Shown here in pieces: positions 1-5,654 of a DNA stretch of 5,654 nt. Source of the stretch: Synechococcus sp. PL34863bin_39 (GTDB lineage Bacteria > Cyanobacteriota > Cyanobacteriia > PCC-6307 > Cyanobiaceae); contig WTHL01000235.1 in NCBI GenBank assembly GCA_011523155.1, forward strand, positions 1-5,654, in the 5' to 3' direction. Under the pieces are notes generated by a model. The model was not told where the DNA came from and ran no database searches. It was given only the letters and a program-made list of their open reading frames with translations. The position numbers and the translations under genes are program-made. Each line of letters begins with the position of its first letter. The stretch's first letter is position 1.

Positions 1-1264
1 CTGTGACGACGAGATCGCTGAGGCGGAGGCCGTTGTGCACCGGCTGCGGATGATGGAGGCGGCCAACCCCGATCTGCGCTGGGGGGACATGGCCGTGCTG
101 TATCGCACCAATGCCCAGTCCAGGGCGATCGAGGAGTCGCTGGTCCGCTGGCGGATCCCCTACGTCGTCGTGGGGGGGCTGCGCTTCTACGACCGCCGCG
201 AGATCAAGGATGTGCTCGGCTACCTCCGCCTGCTGATCAATCCCGCCGACACGGTGAGCCTTCTGCGGGTCATCAATGTCCCCAAGCGGGGCATCGGCAA
301 GACCACAATTCAGCGTTGCACGGATGCCGCCAACCAGCTGGGAATCCCCCTCTGGGATGTGGTGAGCGACCCGGAGGCCGCTCGATCGCTTGGAGGCCGC
401 TCCGCCCGCGGTCTGCTGCAGTTCTGCGAGTTGGTGAACGATCTCAAGCAGCGGATCCACGACACCCCGCCGTCGGAACTGATTCAGCAGGTTCTCGAGA
501 AAAGCGGCTACGTCAGCGAGCTGATCGCCGATGGCACGGACGAGGCCGAGGAGCGGCGCCGCAACCTGCAGGAACTGGTGAATGCGGCTCTTCAGTACCA
601 GGAGGAGAACGACGAAGGCGATCTCGAGGGCTTCCTGGCGTCGGCGGCCCTGGCCAGTGACGCCGACAGCAAGGACACCGATGCGGATCGCGTCACCCTG
701 ATGACCCTGCACAGCAGCAAGGGGCTTGAGTTTCCGGTGGTCTGTCTGGTGGGCCTGGAACAGGGCCTCTTCCCCAGCTACCGCTCCCTCGACGATCCCG
801 CCTCTCTCGAGGAAGAACGACGTCTCTGCTATGTCGGCATCACGCGGGCCAAGGAGCGACTCTTCCTCTCCCATGCCAGCGAACGTCGCCTCTGGGGCGG
901 CATGCGTGAACCTGCCGTTCCGAGTGTCTTCCTGTCCGAACTGCCGGAGGCCCTGGTGCAGGGGGATCTGCCGCGCTCAGGTGGGGCTGCGATCCGCCGG
1001 GAGCAGCGGCTGGAACGGTTGACCCGCGTGGATCGCCCCCAGCCAGGCAGTGCGCCGGCCAATGCGGTGCGCCGGCGCCAGGCCGGTCCCGCCCCCGGTC
1101 GCCATTGGTCAGTGGGCGACCAGGTCCGTCATACCAGTTTCGGCATCGGCGAAATCACCCACACCTTCGGCAGTGGCGAAAAGGTGTCGATTGCCGTGAA
1201 GTTTCTGGGTATGGGGCCCAAGATTCTCGATCCCAGGCTGGCTCCGATCGAGCCGGTTGAGTGA
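1..1264 (+). CDS. pcrA: PcrA/UvrD-type 3'-5' DNA helicase (superfamily 1A), C-terminal part, 5' end outside window
   Basis: ATP-dependent DNA helicase of the UvrD/PcrA/Rep family, a cytoplasmic enzyme that unwinds DNA in repair and in clearing replication-transcription conflicts. The first complete codon is at base 2 and the frame is open to the window edge, so the N-terminal half with the Walker A and B motifs is outside. Counting from that codon (420 residues visible), YRTNAQSR at 34-41 is motif IV, FYDRREIKD at 62-70 follows it, the stretch 231-244 with TLHSSKGLEF is motif V, and 270-287 with YVGITRAKERL is motif VI. An Arg/Pro/Ala-rich linker (about 325-366) leads to a final 50-residue segment beginning WSVGDQVRHTSFGIG that resembles the Tudor-like C-terminal domain of PcrA, which contacts RNA polymerase. 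That domain favours PcrA over Rep. The GTG at 35 is internal, not the start. The gene ends directly against the stop of the convergent neighbour. Family certain; choice of pcrA rather than uvrD as symbol is a matter of convention. Confidence 0.95.
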   Translation, partial: CDDEIAEAEAVVHRLRMMEAANPDLRWGDMAVLYRTNAQSRAIEESLVRWRIPYVVVGGLRFYDRREIKDVLGYLRLLINPADTVSLLRVINVPKRGIGKTTIQRCTDAANQLGIPLWDVVSDPEAARSLGGRSARGLLQFCELVNDLKQRIHDTPPSELIQQVLEKSGYVSELIADGTDEAEERRRNLQELVNAALQYQEENDEGDLEGFLASAALASDADSKDTDADRVTLMTLHSSKGLEFPVVCLVGLEQGLFPSYRSLDDPASLEEERRLCYVGITRAKERLFLSHASERRLWGGMREPAVPSVFLSELPEALVQGDLPRSGGAAIRREQRLERLTRVDRPQPGSAPANAVRRRQAGPAPGRHWSVGDQVRHTSFGIGEITHTFGSGEKVSIAVKFLGMGPKILDPRLAPIEPVE

Positions 1265-2344
1265 TCAGCCTGCGAGCAGTCGGCGCAGGGCATCGCTGTC
1301 GGGTTGTTGGCTCAGCCCCCAGTAGGGATCGAGCAGGGTCGTCACCGCGTCCTGCTGTGCCTGCCCTGACAAGGTCAGCGCCTGGCGCAGTTCACGGCTG
1401 AGTCGCTGCCGCTCGGCCCATTCCGCCTCCTCCTCGGACGCTTTCGCCCTTGGCAGCTTCTGCAGGTTCTGCTCTGCCTGCACGTCGATCCAGTGCAGCC
1501 TGTTGCCAAGGGCCGCCCCATACCCCAGATGGGTCCCGAAGGCATTGGTGGCCAGGCCGTCACTCAGCTCGAGCAGGGTGCGCATCGCGTCCAGGAACCA
1601 GGGGTTGGAGCGATGCCCGTTGCAGGCCTTGATCCAGCCCTGCGGCAGGGGGAGATGCTCTGGATCCTTCCAGTGGCGCAGCCACACCACCTGCTGGTAG
1701 GTCTCGGTCTGCGCGATCGCCTGCACGGCCTCGATGCAGGCCTGCAGATCCATGGTGCGTTCCACCTGGTCCCAGCTGTGGGCCAGGACCACAAGCAGGG
1801 TCTTCCCCCACAGCTGTCGCTGCATCGCGAGTTGGGACGCTGACAACAGGGGCCTGGCCAGGCGGATCCAGGGCCCGATCGGGTGGGCAGGCAGGTTGTG
1901 GTCTTCGCGCAGCCACTGTGCGCGCCGGGGACCCATGCAGATGTAGCCCCGCCGGGCCCAGGGTTTCGGCTGTTCAAAGCGTGAGCGTCTGGCCACCTTG
2001 AGGCCATGCTCAAGCAGAACGGGAAGGGGAGGCCCCACCAGCGGCGACCCTATGAACCGCTTCAGGAGAATGTCGTGGCCGTAATGGTGGGATGAGGGTT
2101 CCCGCTCCCGTCGGTTCGGGGTGAAGAAGGCCCGCTTGCTCCCGGGCTCCTGAAACCGGCCCCGGTGCCAGAGGTCGCTGCAGAGGTTCGCCTGCAGCGG
2201 TTCCGCCTGATATGCCTGGTGCACCAGGCCTGTCCAGGCCGCGAGTGCGGTCCATTCCGAGCGTGCGACCCGCGTTCCCCCAAGGCTCCGGGCGGTGCCG
2301 ATTGCGCGCCAACGCAGGTCATCCCGGAGAGCGGACGGAAGCAT
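1265..2344 (-). CDS. Conserved-looking protein of unknown function, possible GT-B-like glycosyltransferase
   Basis: I do not recognise this 359-residue protein. The ATG at 2344 is chosen because the frame, although open further to 2593, would otherwise run antisense through the first 195 bases of kdsA; the upstream region has no strong Shine-Dalgarno. No signal peptide or membrane segment is evident. Residues 1-110 are rich in Arg, Trp and His. Around 113-165 there is an HG followed by a basic Trp-containing stretch, GYICMGPRRAQWLRED and then HPIGPW. A hydrophobic strand KTLLVVLAHS (181-190) resembles the start of a second Rossmann-like domain. Residues 261-287 (SDGLATNAFGTHLGYGAALG and following) look like the Ser/Thr-then-GTH-GY-LG segment found where GT-B enzymes of capsule and LPS pathways hold the donor. 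The tail 297-325 is charged and probably helical. The gene is divergent from the Kdo/glycosyltransferase run, which fits a surface-glycan role, but function is inference. Coding status is supported by length, the clean junctions at both ends and a plausible amino-acid make-up. Confidence 0.75.
   Translation of the reverse strand: MLPSALRDDLRWRAIGTARSLGGTRVARSEWTALAAWTGLVHQAYQAEPLQANLCSDLWHRGRFQEPGSKRAFFTPNRREREPSSHHYGHDILLKRFIGSPLVGPPLPVLLEHGLKVARRSRFEQPKPWARRGYICMGPRRAQWLREDHNLPAHPIGPWIRLARPLLSASQLAMQRQLWGKTLLVVLAHSWDQVERTMDLQACIEAVQAIAQTETYQQVVWLRHWKDPEHLPLPQGWIKACNGHRSNPWFLDAMRTLLELSDGLATNAFGTHLGYGAALGNRLHWIDVQAEQNLQKLPRAKASEEEAEWAERQRLSRELRQALTLSGQAQQDAVTTLLDPYWGLSQQPDSDALRRLLAG
1713..1720. 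repeat. HIP1-type octameric palindrome
   Basis: GCGATCGC, followed by C, is the core of the highly iterated palindrome (HIP1) abundant in many cyanobacteria. It lies inside the minus-strand unknown gene. Near matches occur elsewhere (for example GGCGATCG near 125), but this is the only full octamer I find, so it supports a cyanobacterial origin only weakly and argues against a HIP1-rich genome. Confidence 0.5.
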
Positions 2345-3244
<900 letters not shown>

Positions 3245-3300
3245 TCGCGGTGCTGTTGCGGATGCGGCTTACGCTCCTCCCATTGCACTGCCTGTTCTGA

Positions 3301-4008
3301 ATGGCGAGCGTCCAGCCGCTGCCGATTTTCATCGGCTACGACCCGCGGGAGCGGGCGGCCACCAATGTGCTGATCGACAGCCTGTACCAGCACAGCTCCG
3401 TGCCGCTCGCGATCACCCCGCTGGTGTCGCCCCAGCTTGAGGCCCAGGGGCTGTACCGCCGCGAGCGGGACCCCAAGCAGAGCACCGCCTTCTCCTTCAC
3501 CCGGTTTCTGGTGCCCCACCTGATGGGCTATCAGGGCTGGGCCCTGTTCATGGACTGCGACATGCTCTGCCGTGCCGACATCAGGGAGCTCTGGGATCAG
3601 CGTGATGACCGCTACGGCGCGATGTGCGTGCAGCACGAGCATGTGCCGGGTGAAACGGTGAAATTCCTCGGCGAGGTGCAGAGCGCCTACCCGAAGAAGA
3701 ACTGGAGCTCGCTGATGCTGCTCAACTGCAGCCGTTGCACCAAGCTCACGGTGGACTACGTGAACACCGCCACGGGACTCGAACTGCACCGGTTCCACTG
3801 GCTCGAGGGAGACCATGAGATCGGTGCCATCGCCGGTGGTTGGAATCACCTCGTCGACGTGCAGGAACGCCCCACGGAGAATGAGAGGCATCCGATGCTC
3901 CACTGGACCCTGGGCGGTCCCTGGTTCCGTGAGCAGCGCACCATGGGTGGCCCTCTGGCCGCGGAGTGGTTCAGTGCCCGCGACGATGCGATGAAGCTCT
4001 GGGATTGA
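3301..4008 (+). CDS. GT8-like (GT-A fold) glycosyltransferase
   Basis: Predicted cytoplasmic nucleotide-sugar glycosyltransferase of 235 residues; no signal peptide or membrane segment. The N-terminal strand PIFIGYDPRE (8-17) is followed by a conserved block FSFTRFLVPHLMGYQGWA (64-81) and then FMDCDM (83-88), whose D85-x-D87 is the DxD motif for metal and nucleotide sugar in GT-A enzymes. NWSSLMLLNCS (134-144) matches the substrate-binding segment of GT8 relatives, and HWTLGGPWF (201-209) corresponds to the C-terminal HxTGxxKPW motif of GT8, here without the Lys. The ATG at 3301 is the only upstream choice because the preceding codon, 3298-3300, is an in-frame TGA; no Shine-Dalgarno is visible. 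The stop lies 4 bases before kdsB, so the two are translationally close-packed. Lying between kdsA and kdsB, it probably acts on the same glycan. Donor and acceptor cannot be told from the sequence. Confidence 0.85.
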   Translation: MASVQPLPIFIGYDPRERAATNVLIDSLYQHSSVPLAITPLVSPQLEAQGLYRRERDPKQSTAFSFTRFLVPHLMGYQGWALFMDCDMLCRADIRELWDQRDDRYGAMCVQHEHVPGETVKFLGEVQSAYPKKNWSSLMLLNCSRCTKLTVDYVNTATGLELHRFHWLEGDHEIGAIAGGWNHLVDVQERPTENERHPMLHWTLGGPWFREQRTMGGPLAAEWFSARDDAMKLWD

Positions 4009-4012
4009 TCGG

Positions 4013-4825
4013 ATGGGAATCGAACGCAGTGTCGTGGCCGTTCCGGCCCGCCTTCAGTCCTCGCGCCTGCCCAACAAGGTGCTGGCTGACATCGGCGGCA
4101 AGCCGATGATTCAACGGGTACTCGAGCAATGTGCGCAGGCTGCGGGGCCCGCGTGCGTTGTGCTCTGCACCGACAGCACGGCGTTGCAGGAGGCCGCTCA
4201 GGTCTGGGGGTTCCCTGTGCTGATGACGTCCGAGCACTGCACCTCAGGCAGCGAACGGATTGCCTCGGTGGCCGATCAGCTGGTGGGGATGGCCTGGGGG
4301 GAGACCAGCACGCAGTGGGATGGGGAGACCCGGGCGGCCCGGCTTGCCGCCACGGCGGTGATCAATGTTCAGGGCGATCAACCCTTCCTGGATCCTGCCG
4401 TGGTCACCGCCATGGTGGCGGTGTTCGGTCGCGCGTCGTCGGTGGCCGCCGTGGTCACACCGGTGTATCGCCTCAAGCCGGAGAGCGTTCATAACCCTGC
4501 CGTGGTGAAGACGTTGCTGGCGAGCGATGGCCGGGCGCTCTATTTCTCCCGTTCCGCCATCCCCCATGTGCGCGATGTCGATCCCTCCGACTGGCATCAA
4601 CACACCGATTACTGGGGCCATGTGGGCATGTATGGCTTCCGGGGCGATGTGCTTGCCGCCTGGGATCGCATGCCTCCATCACCCCTTGAGGATCTGGAGC
4701 GCCTAGAGCAGCTGCGGCTGATTGAGGCTGGCCACACCATTGCCACCTTCCGCGTGGAGGGAACCTCTCTCTCGGTGGATACGGCCGATCAGCTGGAGCA
4801 GGCCCGGCGACTGGCTGCAGGCTGA
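4013..4825 (+). CDS. kdsB: 3-deoxy-manno-octulosonate cytidylyltransferase (CMP-Kdo synthetase)
   Basis: Cytoplasmic enzyme that activates Kdo with CTP to CMP-Kdo, releasing pyrophosphate. The N-terminal nucleotide-binding motif is VVAVPARLQSSRLPNKVL (7-24), followed by IGGKPMI (27-33), CTDS (52-55), TSGSERIA (77-84), NVQGDQP (118-124) with D122 as the expected Mg2+ ligand, ALYFSRSAIP (175-184), HVGMYGFR (203-210), SPLEDLERLEQLRL (223-236) and SVDTADQLEQ (254-263). All hallmarks of the family are intact. At 270 residues it is longer than E. coli KdsB (248); most of the excess falls between SERIA and NVQGD, roughly residues 92-112, a Trp- and acid-containing insert. The start ATG lies 4 bases after the previous stop, with no clear Shine-Dalgarno, which suggests translational coupling. 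Paired with kdsA upstream, it completes two of the steps to CMP-Kdo. Confidence 0.95.
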   Translation: MGIERSVVAVPARLQSSRLPNKVLADIGGKPMIQRVLEQCAQAAGPACVVLCTDSTALQEAAQVWGFPVLMTSEHCTSGSERIASVADQLVGMAWGETSTQWDGETRAARLAATAVINVQGDQPFLDPAVVTAMVAVFGRASSVAAVVTPVYRLKPESVHNPAVVKTLLASDGRALYFSRSAIPHVRDVDPSDWHQHTDYWGHVGMYGFRGDVLAAWDRMPPSPLEDLERLEQLRLIEAGHTIATFRVEGTSLSVDTADQLEQARRLAAG

Positions 4826-4831
4826 CCCGTC

Positions 4832-5654
4832 GTGATCACCCGCATCACGGCCAGTCTCAAGCGTCGGTTCGTCGCCTTGTGGTTTCGTCGACGTCTGGGC
4901 CGGGCTGGACAAGCTCCTGCCTGTCTGGTGGCCTATCTCCCTCAGCGTCAGCAGGGCTGGATTCTTGATTTTCTCTGGCGGGATCTCTGCGAGCAGCTGA
5001 GGCGACAGCCCGGCCCGGCCGTTGGTGTGGTGGCCACTGCGGCAGAGCTGTGGACCCGATCCCGCGGCACTGATCTGATGGTGCTCGCCATGTCGCTGGA
5101 TGCGCTCAATGCCCTGATCGCGCTTGGCTTTCCGCCGGAACGGATCGTCTTTTATCACACCCATGTGCGCCTCGGCCTGCCGATGCAGAAGCTCGATCTG
5201 CTGCATGCGGTGCTGGTGCTCAACGGCTTCGAGGCTGAGCTGGTCGGGATGCGCAAGGTGCCGCGCAGCCGCATCCACCGTTTCCCGGCCGGGTATGACC
5301 CCACGCTGTTTGCCCCCCCGGCCTCCGGCAGGCCCCGTTCGATCGATGTGCTGTTTGTCGGCCGTTACCGGAAGGGCACCGATGGCTACTACCACAAGCG
5401 CAAGCGGTATGGATTTCAGGTCGCTCTGGCCGAGCGGCTGCTGGCGCAGGGACACACCGTGGCGTTCCTCGGCAGCGACTGGGACTGCTGTGAGTATCCG
5501 CTGGATTCGCGCATTCAGATTCTCGAGGAGCCCCATGCCCGCTACGCCACGGTCTATCAGGATGCGCGTCTCGTCTGTTCCGTGGCGGCCCAGGAAGGTG
5601 GACCGGTGTCGTTCCTCGAGGGCTTGGCCTGCGGATGCCTGATGGTGTCGGCAC
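4832..5654 (+). CDS. GT4-like (GT-B fold) glycosyltransferase, 3' end outside window
   Basis: An open frame runs from a GTG at 4832 to the window edge without a stop: 274 complete codons. The start is bounded because the kdsB TGA (4823-4825) is in the same frame and only 6 bases upstream; GTG 4832 is the first initiator after it. The N-terminus is basic with aromatic residues (SLKRRFVALWFRRRLGR, 8-24). It is not a clear signal peptide and may touch the membrane. RIVFYHTHVRLG (104-115) and HRFPAGYDPTLF (149-160) lead into a second Rossmann-like domain starting IDVLFVGRY (171-179), with VAFLGSD at 210-216. Near the edge, EGGPVSFLEGLACG (255-268) is the E-x7-E donor-binding motif (E255, E263) of GT4 retaining enzymes. 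The C-terminal helices are missing, so full length is unknown. Tight linkage to kdsB suggests it builds the same Kdo-related surface glycan. Substrates are not inferable. The family call is good, the exact role unknown. Confidence 0.85.
   Translation, partial: MITRITASLKRRFVALWFRRRLGRAGQAPACLVAYLPQRQQGWILDFLWRDLCEQLRRQPGPAVGVVATAAELWTRSRGTDLMVLAMSLDALNALIALGFPPERIVFYHTHVRLGLPMQKLDLLHAVLVLNGFEAELVGMRKVPRSRIHRFPAGYDPTLFAPPASGRPRSIDVLFVGRYRKGTDGYYHKRKRYGFQVALAERLLAQGHTVAFLGSDWDCCEYPLDSRIQILEEPHARYATVYQDARLVCSVAAQEGGPVSFLEGLACGCLMVSA

Noticed and set aside
1050..1078. 10-base direct repeat GTGCGCCGGC (1050-1059, 1067-1076) and palindrome GCGCCGGCGC in the helicase linker
   Set aside because: Offset of 17 bases is not a codon multiple and the region encodes a low-complexity Arg/Pro/Ala linker; chance in G+C-rich sequence explains it.
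1269..1289. Hairpin CCTGCG / CGCAGG as a terminator after the helicase gene
   Set aside because: The stem is only 6 pairs with a 9-base loop, there is no T-tract on either side, and it lies in the coding end of the opposite gene.
1874..1883. Perfect palindrome CCCGATCGGG as an operator
   Set aside because: It lies deep in the coding sequence of the minus-strand gene, far from any start, and is short enough to arise by chance.
4703..5536. 277-codon minus-strand reading frame opposite kdsB and the GT4-like gene
   Set aside because: It overlaps the conserved end of kdsB and most of a transferase with an E-x7-E motif; no recognisable domain in the reverse product.

Overview
The window reads as a gene-dense, high-G+C chromosomal segment from a cyanobacterium, most likely of the marine or freshwater Synechococcus/Cyanobium group. 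This rests on the character of the proteins (a PcrA/UvrD helicase with a cyanobacterial-looking end, and a GT8-like transferase resembling those of picocyanobacteria), tight gene packing and a single HIP1-type octamer, GCGATCGC. No marker gene such as rRNA is present, so the assignment is an inference.

Layout. Positions 1-1264 (+) hold the C-terminal half of a PcrA/UvrD-type DNA helicase whose start lies outside the window. Its stop codon directly abuts that of a convergent minus-strand gene (2344 down to 1265) for a 359-residue protein I cannot name, with hints of a GT-B-like transferase. A 54-base divergent gap then separates that gene from a four-gene plus-strand run: kdsA (2399-3244), a GT8-like glycosyltransferase (3301-4008), kdsB (4013-4825) and a GT4-like glycosyltransferase (4832 to the window edge, truncated). 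The gaps inside this run are 56, 4 and 6 bases, so it is probably one operon, certainly so for the last three genes.

How the genes work together. KdsA makes Kdo-8-phosphate from arabinose-5-phosphate and phosphoenolpyruvate, and KdsB activates free Kdo as CMP-Kdo. The two glycosyltransferases interleaved with them, and possibly the divergent unknown, suggest a module that makes a Kdo-containing (or Kdo-linked) surface glycan. The phosphatase (KdsC), the isomerase (KdsD) and a recognisable Kdo transferase (WaaA/KpsC/KpsS) are not seen here. Because published LPS analyses of marine Synechococcus report little or no Kdo, the destination of the CMP-Kdo is the main open question. I see no mobile elements, tRNA or rRNA genes, CRISPR arrays or convincing intrinsic terminators.
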